From Pseudoxanthomonas sp. (GTDB lineage Bacteria; Pseudomonadota; Gammaproteobacteria; Xanthomonadales; Xanthomonadaceae): a stretch of 64,000 nucleotides of DNA. A program made the position numbers and the translations under genes. Location: contig NZ_CP114978.1 in assembly GCF_027498035.1 (NCBI RefSeq), positions 2,170,001 to 2,234,000 of the forward strand, given 5' to 3'. This document shows positions 55,492 through 64,000 of this stretch, piece after piece. Numbering within the stretch: the stretch's first letter is position 1; each line of letters starts with the position of its first letter. The notes beneath the pieces were generated by a model that worked only from the letters and a program-made list of their open reading frames with translations, ran no database searches and was not told the origin of the DNA.

Positions 55492-55667
55492 CGTCTCATT
55501 CCTTTGTCAGCACGATTTCTTGTCGTCCGGCGAGCCGCTTGCTCTTCTCATCAAACTGCTGCCGGGAATTCCAGGCCCCCGTCTGCTTAAGCTACCTCCC
55601 CGCCATGGTCCCATTCAACCTTTCCCTTGTCCGCGTGCAGCGAATGAAGGTAGGTCCCGTGCCTGCC

Positions 55668-57356
55668 CTACCTGGATTTGACCTTCCGATCCCCCAGCAG
55701 CGCGCTGATCACGATGCTGGCGCCCAGCGCGGCGCCGATGAAGAACAGGATCAGGGCGACGGTGGGATAGCCGAACAGGGTGCTGGCGGTGGGGATGCGC
55801 ATCATAAGGGCCGAGGCCAGGATCAAGGCGGCGGTGACCACGCCGGCGGCGACGCGGTTGGCGATCTTCTGCAGGCTCTCCATCAGGTGGGATTCCTCCA
55901 GCCCGGAGATGCGCACCTGCAACTTGTTTTCCGACAGCAGGCCGAGGATGTCCGAGACCTTGCGTGGACCTTCGCGGGCCAGTGACTGCAGGTCCATCAA
56001 CTCGCTGGCCATGCTGGGCGAGGAAAACGACTGGCGCAGGCGAGCGCGCATCACGTGTTGCAGGTGGCCTTCGACCACGGCCTTGGCATCCAGCTCCGGC
56101 GACAGCGCACGGCAGACCGTATCCAGGTTCAACAGCGCCTTGCCGAGTAATGAGAGCTCCGGCGGCGTGCGCAGGCCGCTGGCCATCGCGGTCCGGACCA
56201 GGTCCAGGACCACGCGCCCTTCGGAGGTGGTGCCGCTGTGCGCGGAGTAGTGGCTGATCAGCTGGCCGATCTCGCGACTGAAACGCTCGCCGTCGAAATC
56301 CTCCAGCTGCGTGCCCAGGGCGAGCATCTCGCGGGCCACCGATTCACCGCGGCCATCCACGGCGGCGAACAGCAACTTGAGCAGGCATTCGCGCTGGCCC
56401 GGCGGGACGTTGGCGACCATGCCCAGGTCGAAGATCGCCAGCCGGTTGTCCGGCGTGACCCGCAGATTGCCTGGATGCGGATCGGCATGGATCTCGCCGT
56501 AAACGAAGATCTGGTCCAGGTAGCCGCGCAGCAACGCCGAGGACAGCGGCAGCATCGGCTGTTCGATCCGTCGCACGGCCGGCACGTGGTCCACGCGCAC
56601 GCCTTCGACCAATTCCATGGTCAGCACGCGGCGCCGGGTCAGGTCCCACACCGGACGCGGCACCAGCAGCTCCGGGTAAGCCTTCAGATGCGAGGCAAAA
56701 CGTTCCAGGTTCTCCGCTTCGGCCACGTAATCCAGTTCGGCGACCAGGGTGCGCGCGAACTCCTCCAGCCAGTCGGTGAAGCGCAGGTTGCGGCCGACCT
56801 TGGTCAGCTTGTCGGCCGCGCCTGCGATCGAACGCAGCATCGACAGATCCGACAGCAGGCGCTGGGCCACGCCCGGCTTCTGCACCTTGACCGCCACCGC
56901 GGTGCCATCGCGCAACACCGCGCGATGGACCTGGGCCAGCGATGCGGTGCCCAGCGGCACTTCATCGAACGCAAGAAAGATCTTGCTCAGACGCACACCA
57001 AGATCGGCTTCCAGCGCGGCGCGGATCTGCTCGACCGGCACCGGCGACACGTCTTCCTGCATGCGCTCCAGCGCGGTGGCGTAGCTGGGCGGGACGATGT
57101 CCGGGCGCGTAGACAGCATCTGGCCGAGCTTGATGAAGGTCGGCCCCAGCGCTTCCAGATCGCGGCTGAATTCGGCCGGCGTGCCGTCGTCGACGATCAC
57201 ATCGTCCAACAGCGAATCCTGCGCCAGCCCGGAAAACACGCCCGAATGCCGGTAACGGAACAGGAACTTCATGATCTGCCTGCGACGCTCCATCGCCCCT
57301 TCGCCGTGAACAGGCACGGCGCTGCCGGGCGTGGCCGTGATGCCGTCATGGGTCAT
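55668..57356 (-). CDS. ubiB: ABC1/UbiB family kinase-like protein
   Basis: A 562-residue protein with the ABC1/ADCK signature: KxGQ motif in GPTFIKLGQMLSTR, an Ala-rich loop in PLGTASLAQVHRAVL, the ELDYVAEAENLERF motif, IHADPHPGNLRV and the IFDLGMVANVP metal-binding motif. Two membrane helices close the C-terminus (about 495-545). UbiB proteins are atypical ATPases needed for ubiquinone biosynthesis. It is not next to ubiE/ubiJ here, so a paralogous role is possible. Start chosen at ATG 57356; an in-frame ATG two codons upstream is possible. Confidence 0.85.
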   Translation of the reverse strand: MTHDGITATPGSAVPVHGEGAMERRRQIMKFLFRYRHSGVFSGLAQDSLLDDVIVDDGTPAEFSRDLEALGPTFIKLGQMLSTRPDIVPPSYATALERMQEDVSPVPVEQIRAALEADLGVRLSKIFLAFDEVPLGTASLAQVHRAVLRDGTAVAVKVQKPGVAQRLLSDLSMLRSIAGAADKLTKVGRNLRFTDWLEEFARTLVAELDYVAEAENLERFASHLKAYPELLVPRPVWDLTRRRVLTMELVEGVRVDHVPAVRRIEQPMLPLSSALLRGYLDQIFVYGEIHADPHPGNLRVTPDNRLAIFDLGMVANVPPGQRECLLKLLFAAVDGRGESVAREMLALGTQLEDFDGERFSREIGQLISHYSAHSGTTSEGRVVLDLVRTAMASGLRTPPELSLLGKALLNLDTVCRALSPELDAKAVVEGHLQHVMRARLRQSFSSPSMASELMDLQSLAREGPRKVSDILGLLSENKLQVRISGLEESHLMESLQKIANRVAAGVVTAALILASALMMRIPTASTLFGYPTVALILFFIGAALGASIVISALLGDRKVKSR

Positions 57357-57516
57357 GCGCATGGGTCCCGGTCGAATCTGGCCCCCGATTGTGTAAACGC
57401 AATGGTCACAGGGCGGTGAAGCCCCCAGTCGCTCGCCCATGGCAGCACGCCACGATCACGCGCAAGCACTTCGCAGAAGCCGCGCTACAAGTCCTGCAGC
57501 GCGGCGAACGATCCGG

Positions 57517-60024
57517 TCAGCTCTGCAACTCTCGCAACGTCACCGACGGCGGCGCGTCCAGCACCTTGCGGGTGGCAAACAGGCCGGCGACCAGGGCAGC
57601 CACCACGCCGGCGATGCCGCCGATCGCCGCCAGGGTCCAGCTGGGCGCCCACGGCAGGTTGAAGACCTTCACCGCGACCACGCCGGACAGGATCGACGCG
57701 GCCACCGCGGCCACCAGTCCCGACAGCAGGCCAATCGCGGCGAACTCCGAGGCCTGCGCCGCGCGCAGCTGGCGACGGCTGCCGCCGAGCACGCGCATGA
57801 CGCCACCTTCCAGCAGGCGTTCGTCCTGGCTGGCACTCACCGCCGCCATCAATACCAGCAGGCCGGCGGCCAGCGAGAACCAGAACACCACCTGCACCAC
57901 CGTGCTGACCTGGTCGGCGGTGCTGCGCACCTGCTTGAGCACCTGGTCGATATCGATCACCGACAGGTTGGGGAACGCCTGCACCAGCTGCGCGGTGAAG
58001 CGCGGGTGGTCCGGCGGCACGTTGATCGCGGTGATGTGGCTGGCCGGGTAGTCCTGCAGCACGCCGGGCGAAACCATCACGAAGAAATTGGGCTTGAAGC
58101 TCTCCCAGTCGACCTTGCGCAGGCTGGTGATCCTGCCTTCCAGCGTCTGCCCGGCGATGTCGAAGGCGACGGTATCGCCGAGCTTCCAGCGCAGCTGCTT
58201 GGCGAAGCCTTCTTCCACCGACAGTTCCGTGGTCGGCGTGGGCTGCGCGCCCCAGAACTTGCCGGCGGTGACCTTGTTGTCCTCGCGCAGGCTGGTGGCC
58301 GTGGACAGGTTGAACTCGCGCTCGGCGCGACGGCGCGCTTCGTCATCGGTGTAATCGGCGCCGCTGGCGGCCTTGCCGTTGAGGCTCTGCAGGCGGCCAC
58401 GCACCATCGGGAAGAGCGTCGGCTGGCCCAGGCCCTGTTTGGCCATGAAGTCGGCCACCGGCTGCACCTGGTCGTCCTGCACGTTGATGATGAAGCGGTT
58501 CGGCGCATCGGCCTGTAGCGCCAGCTGCCAGCGGTCCAGTAGATCGGTGCGCACGAAGGTCAGCAGCAGCAACGCCATCAACCCCAGGCCCAGTGCGGAA
58601 ATCTGCGCAATGCTGGTCCCGGCGCGACGGCTGACGTTGGCCAGCCCGTAGCGCAGCGATCCGCGCAAGCGCGAGCGCAACTTGCGCACCACCAGGATCA
58701 GCAGCATGGCCATGCCGGCCAGCACCGCCAGGGTGACTGCGATGCCGCCGAGCATGGCAAAACCCAGTACGGGCGAACCGGCCTTCCACCACAGCAGCGC
58801 GGCCAGGCCAGCGAAGCCCGCCAGCGCGACCAGCACTGCGCTGGGCTCGGTCGGATCCAGGTCACGCCGCAGTACGCGCAGCGCCGGCACCCGGCGCAGG
58901 GCCAGCACCGGTGGTGCGCCGAACGCCAGCAGTACGATCAGGCCGACGCCGAAGCCCTGCGCGACCGGACCCCAGCCCGCCGGTGGGATGGCGACCTTCA
59001 AGGCGCTTTCCAGCCAGCCGGCAATCGCCCACTGCAGGCCGAAGGCAACGACAACGCCCACGCTGCAGGCGATCAGACCCAGCAGCACCAGTTCGCCCAC
59101 GTGGATGCCGACCAGCCGCGACTGTTGCGCGCCCAGGCAGCGCATCACCGCCACGCCGGACAGATGTCGTTCGCTATGCCGACGCGCCGCCATCGCCACG
59201 GCCACCGCCGCCAGGATCACCGACACCAGCGCGGCCAGACCGAGGAAACGCCCGGCACGATCCAGTGCGGAACGCACTTCCGGACGCGCATCCTGGATGG
59301 TTTCCAGACGCTGGCCGCGGCCCAGCGCCCCGCGTGCCGTCGCGGTGAAACGCTCCACTGCACCCGCCTCGCCCGCCACCACCAGCCGATAGCCGATCCG
59401 GCTGCCCAGCTGTACCAGTCCCGTCGATGGCAGGTCGGACGCGTTGAGGAACACCTTCGGCGCGACGTTGAAGTAATCCAGTGCAGCGTCCGGTTCCTGC
59501 GTGACCAGCGCGACCAAGGTCAGCGTGGCATCGCCCAGGCTCACGGTGTCGCCAAGTTTCGCGCCGAGCGTATCGGCACCGGCACGCGTCATCCACAGCG
59601 TGCCCGGCGCGGGAATGCCGTTGGCCGCGTGTTCGGCCGGCGTCTTCGCGTCGGTGAGGGTGAAGCTGCCACGCAGCGGGAAGCCCTCGCCCAGCGCACG
59701 CAGGTCGCCCAGCCGCAGCTGCGCGTCGTCGCCATCGCCGACGCGGATCATGGTGTTGAGTTCAGTGGTCTGCGTGCTGCGCAGGCCGCTGGCCCTGGAC
59801 GCATCGAGGATCGCACCGGTGATCGGCGCATCGCCGCGTACCACCACGTCGCCACCGAGCAGGCGGTTGGCTTCGATCGCCAGCGCGCGTTCGGCACGAT
59901 CGGTGACAAAGCCCACCGACGTCACCGCCACCACCGCCAGCACCAGCGCGGCCAGCAGGATGCGGACTTCACCGGCGACCAGGTCGCGGCACAGCTGGCG
60001 CCAGGCCAGGCGCAGGGTGTTCAT
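57517..60024 (-). CDS. ybbP: FtsX-type ABC transporter permease (YbbP-like)
   Basis: An 835-residue MacB/FtsX-fold permease with ten membrane segments: one near residue 25, three at about 260-400 and further groups near 420-500 and 720-830, with two large extracytoplasmic domains. Long permeases of this type pair with YbbA. The start ATG overlaps the ybbA stop codon by 4 bp. The complex is thought to act on lipids or lipoproteins in the envelope; its substrate is not known. Confidence 0.9.
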   Translation of the reverse strand: MNTLRLAWRQLCRDLVAGEVRILLAALVLAVVAVTSVGFVTDRAERALAIEANRLLGGDVVVRGDAPITGAILDASRASGLRSTQTTELNTMIRVGDGDDAQLRLGDLRALGEGFPLRGSFTLTDAKTPAEHAANGIPAPGTLWMTRAGADTLGAKLGDTVSLGDATLTLVALVTQEPDAALDYFNVAPKVFLNASDLPSTGLVQLGSRIGYRLVVAGEAGAVERFTATARGALGRGQRLETIQDARPEVRSALDRAGRFLGLAALVSVILAAVAVAMAARRHSERHLSGVAVMRCLGAQQSRLVGIHVGELVLLGLIACSVGVVVAFGLQWAIAGWLESALKVAIPPAGWGPVAQGFGVGLIVLLAFGAPPVLALRRVPALRVLRRDLDPTEPSAVLVALAGFAGLAALLWWKAGSPVLGFAMLGGIAVTLAVLAGMAMLLILVVRKLRSRLRGSLRYGLANVSRRAGTSIAQISALGLGLMALLLLTFVRTDLLDRWQLALQADAPNRFIINVQDDQVQPVADFMAKQGLGQPTLFPMVRGRLQSLNGKAASGADYTDDEARRRAEREFNLSTATSLREDNKVTAGKFWGAQPTPTTELSVEEGFAKQLRWKLGDTVAFDIAGQTLEGRITSLRKVDWESFKPNFFVMVSPGVLQDYPASHITAINVPPDHPRFTAQLVQAFPNLSVIDIDQVLKQVRSTADQVSTVVQVVFWFSLAAGLLVLMAAVSASQDERLLEGGVMRVLGGSRRQLRAAQASEFAAIGLLSGLVAAVAASILSGVVAVKVFNLPWAPSWTLAAIGGIAGVVAALVAGLFATRKVLDAPPSVTLRELQS

Positions 60025-60746
60025 GCGCCGGCCACCAGCTTGCCGCTGTCCAGGCGCAGCACGCGGGTGCAGCGCGCGGCCAGGGCTTCGTCATGGGTGA
60101 CTAGCACCAGCGTGGTGCCGGCCTGGGCGTTCAGCGCGAACAGCAATTCCTCGATGGCATGGCCGGTGCGCTGGTCCAGGTTGCCGGTGGGTTCGTCGGC
60201 GAACAGCAGCGCCGGCCGGGTCACGAACGCACGCGCCAGCGCCACGCGCTGCTGTTCGCCACCGGACAACTGACGCGGGTAATGGGACAGCCGGCCGGAC
60301 AGGCCAACGTCTTCCAGGATCTTTTCAGCCGGCGCCTGCGGATCGGCATCGCCGCGCAGCTCCAGCGGCAGCATCACGTTTTCCAGCGCGGTCAGCGAGG
60401 GCAGCAACTGGAAATTCTGGAACACGAAGCCAACCTTCTCGCCCCGCACGCGGGCGCGACCGTCTTCATCCAGCGTGGAAAGCACCGCGCCATCCAGCGT
60501 GACTGTCCCGCTGGTGGGTGTATCCAGCCCTGCCAGCAGCGACAACAGCGTGCTCTTGCCCGAGCCCGATGCACCGACGATCGCCACCGTATCGCCATGG
60601 CCGATGGTGAAGGACACGTCATCGAGGATGGTCAGCGTGCTGCCGGGCAGCGTGACCTGCTTGCCGAGCAAGGCGACCTGCAGCACAGGCGCTGCCTGGG
60701 CAGGGGTGACGGGCTTGTCAGCGTGCAGCAGGGGGGAGTCAGCCAT
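60021..60746 (-). CDS. ybbA: ABC transporter ATP-binding protein (YbbA/LolD family)
   Basis: A 241-residue ATPase with Walker A GASGSGKST (58-66), the VFQNFQLLPSLTALENV Q-loop, signature LSGGEQQRVALAR and Walker B LLFADEPTGNLD. This is the MacB/LolD subfamily. Divergent from tesA with a 30-bp gap, as in E. coli, where tesA and ybbAP have the same arrangement. Confidence 0.94.
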   Translation of the reverse strand: MADSPLLHADKPVTPAQAAPVLQVALLGKQVTLPGSTLTILDDVSFTIGHGDTVAIVGASGSGKSTLLSLLAGLDTPTSGTVTLDGAVLSTLDEDGRARVRGEKVGFVFQNFQLLPSLTALENVMLPLELRGDADPQAPAEKILEDVGLSGRLSHYPRQLSGGEQQRVALARAFVTRPALLFADEPTGNLDQRTGHAIEELLFALNAQAGTTLVLVTHDEALAARCTRVLRLDSGKLVAGA

Positions 60747-60776
60747 GATGGGGGAGTCTTGGGAATCGGAAAGAAG

Positions 60777-61442
60777 ATGAAGCAGTCAGGTTATGCGGTC
60801 GTTCGCCGCCCCGTGCAATGGGGGCTTGCGCTGGTGCTGATGACATTCATGCAATCGCTGCTGGCCCAGCCCGCTGTCGCGGCGACAGCGACGACCAAGA
60901 CCGTGCTGGTGATGGGCGATTCGCTCTCGGCCGGTTATGGATTGGGCCCCACTGAAGGCTGGGTCCCGTTGACCACGGCCAAGGTCACCCAGGAGAAGCC
61001 GGGCTGGAACGTGGTGAACGCCAGCATCAGCGGCGAAACCAGCGCCGGCGGCGCCGCGCGGATCGGCGCGCAACTGCAGCGACTCAAGCCCGCGGTGGTG
61101 GTGATCGAACTGGGCGCCAACGACGGCCTGCGCGGCTTGCCGCTGGCGCAGACAAAGACCAACCTGGAAAAGATGATCACCGCCGCGCAACAATCGGGCG
61201 CCCGGGTGCTGCTGCTCGGGATGCAGATGCCACCGAACCTGGGCCGCGCCTATACCGAGGGCTTCGCCGGCAACTTCAGCGCGCTGGCCAAGCAGTACGA
61301 CACCGCGTTCATCCCGTTCTTCCTGCAACCCATTGCCAGCGACCGCGCCAACTTCCAGGCCGACAACCTGCACCCGACCGCCGCGGTGCAGCCGCAGATC
61401 CGGGACTTCGTGTGGCCCAAGCTGGGACCACTGCTGAAATAG
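60777..61442 (+). CDS. tesA: TesA-like periplasmic GDSL esterase/thioesterase
   Basis: A 221-residue SGNH hydrolase with a signal peptide (residues 1-35, ending AVAATA). Block I GDSLSAGYG has the nucleophile Ser49, block III is GANDGLRG, and block V DNLHP gives Asp196 and His199. It hydrolyses acyl-CoA and other esters in the periplasm. ATG at 60777 with a GGAAAGAAG site. Confidence 0.93.
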   Translation: MKQSGYAVVRRPVQWGLALVLMTFMQSLLAQPAVAATATTKTVLVMGDSLSAGYGLGPTEGWVPLTTAKVTQEKPGWNVVNASISGETSAGGAARIGAQLQRLKPAVVVIELGANDGLRGLPLAQTKTNLEKMITAAQQSGARVLLLGMQMPPNLGRAYTEGFAGNFSALAKQYDTAFIPFFLQPIASDRANFQADNLHPTAAVQPQIRDFVWPKLGPLLK

Positions 61443-61470
61443 CAGACCGCCTGCTGCAAAGTGCGTCAAT

Positions 61471-61508
61471 GCAAAGGCCACGCGTATCCAGCGTGGCCTT
61501 TGCGTTTC
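61471..61508 (+). terminator. Rho-independent terminator after tesA
   Basis: A perfect 13-bp stem GCAAAGGCCACGC (61471-61483) with 61491-61503, followed by GTTTCTT. Confidence 0.85.
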
Positions 61509-61701
61509 TTCCGCGCGCGCTGCGCATTCTTGGAATCGATGGGCCGATGCTCGCCCTCGCCCCGCAACATCGAAGAGGCCTCCTACGCGAGGATCAGACT
61601 TTTCCTACCCGCAGGCGTGGTGTTGCCCGAGCGCGCTGCCGCCCTGTTTCGTTGCACGCTGGGATCCTGGCGGAGACAGATGTCTCCCGAAGGAGGCGAC
61701 C

Positions 61702-61914
61702 ATGCAACGCGTACTGTTCACCGTCACCGCGCAGGACCAGGGATGGCAGCTTTACGAAGGCGAACACGGCCGTTTCTGGTTCAACGACCGGGCCGAGGCG
61801 CTGCATACCGCCCGCGTGATCGCATCCAACCTGCACGTCCAGCACGGCATCCGCAGCGCCGTGGTCATGGACATGGCCGGTCGCGAAGCCGTGCTGGTCT
61901 CCCGCCACGGCTGA
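61702..61914 (+). CDS. Small DUF2188-like protein
   Basis: A 70-residue protein, MQRVLFTVTAQDQGWQLYEG with a following ALHTARVIASNLHVQHGIRS segment, resembling the short DUF2188-type proteins (a three-stranded sheet and one helix). A strong GGAGG site (61691-61695) supports translation. Function unknown. Confidence 0.7.
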   Translation: MQRVLFTVTAQDQGWQLYEGEHGRFWFNDRAEALHTARVIASNLHVQHGIRSAVVMDMAGREAVLVSRHG

Positions 61915-61925
61915 ACACGCCGGCC

Positions 61926-62600
61926 TCAGGCTGCTGAAATCCCCGAGAGCTGGCGCAAGGCCTGCTCGAACGTCTCCACCGGCTGGCCACCCTGCAACAG
62001 GTGCGTGTTGTCGAAGACCACCGACGGCACCGCCGTGATGCCGGCCTGGCGCCAGCGCGCCTCGTCCTGGCGCACGACATCCACGAACTGATCGCTGGCC
62101 AGCACCGCCTGCGCCTGCGCGCCGTCCAGACCTGCCTGTTGCGCGATGCGCACCAGCTCGGCATGGTCGGATACGTTCAGGCCTTCAGTGAAATACGCTT
62201 CCAGCAGGGCCAGCTTCAACCGTAGCTGGCTTGGTGCGTCGATCTCACCTGCCCAATGCAACAAGCGGTGTGCATCGAAGGTGTTGAAGCTGCGCGTACG
62301 CTTGTCCAGGTCGAAGGTGAAGCCCAACTCGGCACCGCGCGCGCGGATGGTTTCCCCGCTGGCCTTGTACTGCTCGGCGCTCATGCCGTACTTGCGCATC
62401 AGGCGCTGCTGCAGGTCTTCGCCGCCGGGAACCATCTCCGGGTCCAGTTCGAACGGCTGGAAATGCAGGTCCAGCTGCAGGCCCTCGATGCGCTTGGCCG
62501 CGGCCAGCAACGACTGCAGCCCGATCGCGCACCACGGACAGACCACGTCGGAGACGAAATCCACGCGCACCGGGCGACCCTCGGTGTTTGGCTGGGTCAT
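61926..62600 (-). CDS. DsbA family oxidoreductase (FrnE-like)
   Basis: A 224-residue thioredoxin-fold protein with a CPWC active site (Cys21-Cys24) in DVVCPWCAIGLQSLLAA, a helical insertion and the cis-Pro in ITAVPSVVFDN. There is no signal peptide, as in cytoplasmic FrnE isomerases of oxidative stress defence. Monocistronic and convergent with the 61702 gene. Confidence 0.88.
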   Translation of the reverse strand: MTQPNTEGRPVRVDFVSDVVCPWCAIGLQSLLAAAKRIEGLQLDLHFQPFELDPEMVPGGEDLQQRLMRKYGMSAEQYKASGETIRARGAELGFTFDLDKRTRSFNTFDAHRLLHWAGEIDAPSQLRLKLALLEAYFTEGLNVSDHAELVRIAQQAGLDGAQAQAVLASDQFVDVVRQDEARWRQAGITAVPSVVFDNTHLLQGGQPVETFEQALRQLSGISAA

Positions 62601-62810
62601 GGCAGTGTCCTTTCAACAGTGAATCGGGCAGCCATTGCAGCGCGCCCTGGCCGCCCGCTCAAGCATCCCGATGGGACGCTCCGTGCCGATGTCCCGGCAA
62701 GCCCATTGCCGTCCAGTTCCGACTACCGCCGCCCGCCTGGCGCACCATCGCTGCGCGAGATCGGATGAAAACCAGCGATGCGGGCAGGCGCGCGTGCCAT
62801 GCCGCCTGGA

Positions 62811-63305
62811 TCACGGCAACGTGTAGGCCAGATCGTAGAAATGCTGGCCACCTTCGATCCTGATGACCAGCGTGCCGGCGATGCCCTTGAGCGCGCCGGT
62901 GCCCGAATCGGGCGAGATCTGCACCTCCAGCGCCTGGGTGTCGCCGGACATCACGCCACGATGGACCAGCACAAAAGTGCCTGCCTTGCCATCCAGCGTG
63001 CCGGCGACCCGCTCGATCGCCACGTAGGAGGCCGAGGTCGCCACCGATGAACGCGCCGCCAGCATTTCGCCCGTGCCCGTGCCAACAAGGGCACCGCTGA
63101 AGGTCTTGTCCAGCGACATGCGCGCCAGCGCATTGCCATCGCTGCCGGTTGGGCCAATCTCTCCCTGCGGCTGCATCTTCACTTCGAACGTGCCTGTGGC
63201 GTGGTGCATGACGGACTCCCTGGAGGTAGCGTGGGCCTGGAGGACCAGGCCGGCCGCCACCACCAGCAACATGGTCATGGCGGCAAGACGGAAGACAGGG
63301 CGCAT
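62811..63305 (-). CDS. DUF3224 family protein with signal peptide
   Basis: A 164-residue protein with a signal peptide (MRPVFRLAAMTMLLVVAAGL, cleavage near QAHA) and a DUF3224 beta-barrel: ATGTFEVKMQPQGEIGPTG, MSLDKTFSGALVGTGTGEML and LEVQISPDSGTGALKGIAGT. The fold is like allene oxide cyclase. Most family members are cytoplasmic, so export is a small oddity. Function unknown. Confidence 0.8.
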   Translation of the reverse strand: MRPVFRLAAMTMLLVVAAGLVLQAHATSRESVMHHATGTFEVKMQPQGEIGPTGSDGNALARMSLDKTFSGALVGTGTGEMLAARSSVATSASYVAIERVAGTLDGKAGTFVLVHRGVMSGDTQALEVQISPDSGTGALKGIAGTLVIRIEGGQHFYDLAYTLP

Positions 63306-63464
63306 GGGCGTTCTCTGGCGGCTGCAGGCCAGCCGCATGCTAACGCAGGGAACCCGCGGCCAATGCAGGCCCAACGGCGCCGAAACACCGCCAACACGGG
63401 CAGTGCGTATTCACCGGGCCGGGCGTAGCATCCAGGCATCACTCCTCAAAACGAGGGAAACGCC

Positions 63465-64000
63465 ATGAAACCTACGCATCTCATCCTCGCTGTGCTGCTG
63501 ACCGCAGCCAGCCTGCCTGCGCTGGCCGCTTCGACCCGGGTGACCGATCCCAACCTGCCGCGCGAACTGCCCGCGCAGGGACCGGTGTCCGTCTCCTGGA
63601 CCGACCCGGCCCAGTTCACCGACATCCGCAACAGCACCAACCGCTGGGAAGCCGAGCGCGGCACCTGGGTTCACGACCTGGCCGCGTACATGCGCAAGGA
63701 GGCCGCCAAGGACCTCAAACCCGGCCAGACCCTGGACGTGCGCTTCACCGACATGGACCGTGCCGGCGAATACGAGCCGTGGCATGGCCCGTCGACCGAC
63801 CACATCCGGATCATGAAAGACATCTATCCGCCGCGGCTCACCTTCGATTTCACCCTGCGTGACGCCGACGGCCGCGTGGTCGACCAGGGCCAGCGCAAGC
63901 TCAGCGACATGGCCTACCTGATGGGCGCCCGCCCGATGGACAGTGACCCGCTGCGTTTCGAGAAGCGGATGATCGACCAGTGGGCCAGTCGTGAGCTCAA
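63465..64000 (+). CDS. DUF3016 family protein (3' end off window)
   Basis: From the ATG at 63465 the frame is open to the window end (178 codons). It has a signal peptide (MKPTHLILAVLLTAASLPAL, cleavage after LAA) and DUF3016 features: VSVSWTDPAQFTDIR, a WVHDLAAYM segment, a VRFTDMDRAGEYEPW motif and IRIMKDIYPPRLTFDF. It is a periplasmic protein of unknown function. Not terminated in the window. Confidence 0.8.
   Translation, partial: MKPTHLILAVLLTAASLPALAASTRVTDPNLPRELPAQGPVSVSWTDPAQFTDIRNSTNRWEAERGTWVHDLAAYMRKEAAKDLKPGQTLDVRFTDMDRAGEYEPWHGPSTDHIRIMKDIYPPRLTFDFTLRDADGRVVDQGQRKLSDMAYLMGARPMDSDPLRFEKRMIDQWASREL

Overview
The window is a GC-rich gammaproteobacterial chromosome segment, most likely from Xanthomonadaceae (Pseudoxanthomonas, Stenotrophomonas or a relative). 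This rests on the atp operon lying next to glmU, an aceF-lpdA pair whose E3 carries lipoyl domains, an otsB-GH15-otsA cluster, REP-like GTAG-hairpin repeats between genes, and family products typical of the group (YajQ, DUF1415, DUF2000, DUF3016). Genus cannot be fixed from sequence reading alone; the benzyl alcohol/benzoate pathway would suit an aromatic-degrading Pseudoxanthomonas.

Layout. 1-765: 5' part of glmU (minus). 903-4967: a surface-glycan module (polytopic membrane protein, GT2 glycosyltransferase, GtrA flippase) and a divergent Lrp-type regulator/DUF2000 pair, lying between glmU and the ATP synthase operon. 5153-12440: complete atpIBEFHAGDC operon on the minus strand, with REP-like inverted repeats and a decayed copy of the atpG 3' end in its spacers. 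12974-17729: outer-membrane barrel, then lpdA (two lipoyl domains) and aceF. 17960-21873: otsB, a GH15 hydrolase and otsA. 21874-22837: gene-free region holding a roughly 500-bp imperfect inverted repeat. 22838-24079: OmpW and a small acidic protein. 24254-30990: a LysR-headed catabolic operon (class III CoA-transferase, crotonase without catalytic glutamates, ACS-type MFS carrier, gamma-carbonic-anhydrase-like protein, MOFRL glycerate kinase) of unknown substrate. 31092-31574: yajQ.

31592-47220 is one aromatic-degradation supercluster, nearly all on the minus strand: a GAF/Fis regulator, benzyl alcohol and benzaldehyde dehydrogenases, a porin, benzoate transporters, benDCBA, catA, catC, catB, and a divergent LysR gene. 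Together it would take benzyl alcohol through benzoate and catechol to 3-oxoadipate enol-lactone; catD and the 3-oxoadipate genes are not here. A perfect ATAC-N7-GTAT site lies in the catB/LysR spacer, and a 10-bp-arm palindrome precedes the aldehyde dehydrogenase.

47177-51275: DUF1415 protein, ParB-like protein, HAD hydrolase, rsuA and rsmC. 51276-54981 is the most unusual part: an attenuator-like RNA, then two adjacent tRNA-like sequences (one with a GAAA-capped hairpin in place of the anticodon arm, one with a Tyr anticodon but only a 4-bp acceptor stem) directly upstream of a slipin-rtcB operon. This is a candidate RNA-repair locus with its own tRNA-mimic RNAs, reminiscent of the Y-RNA/Rsr/RtcB loci of enterobacteria. 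55126-64000: a low-GC cysteine-rich secreted protein, an ABC1/UbiB kinase, ybbP-ybbA divergent from tesA, and small DUF and FrnE-like proteins, ending in a truncated DUF3016 gene.
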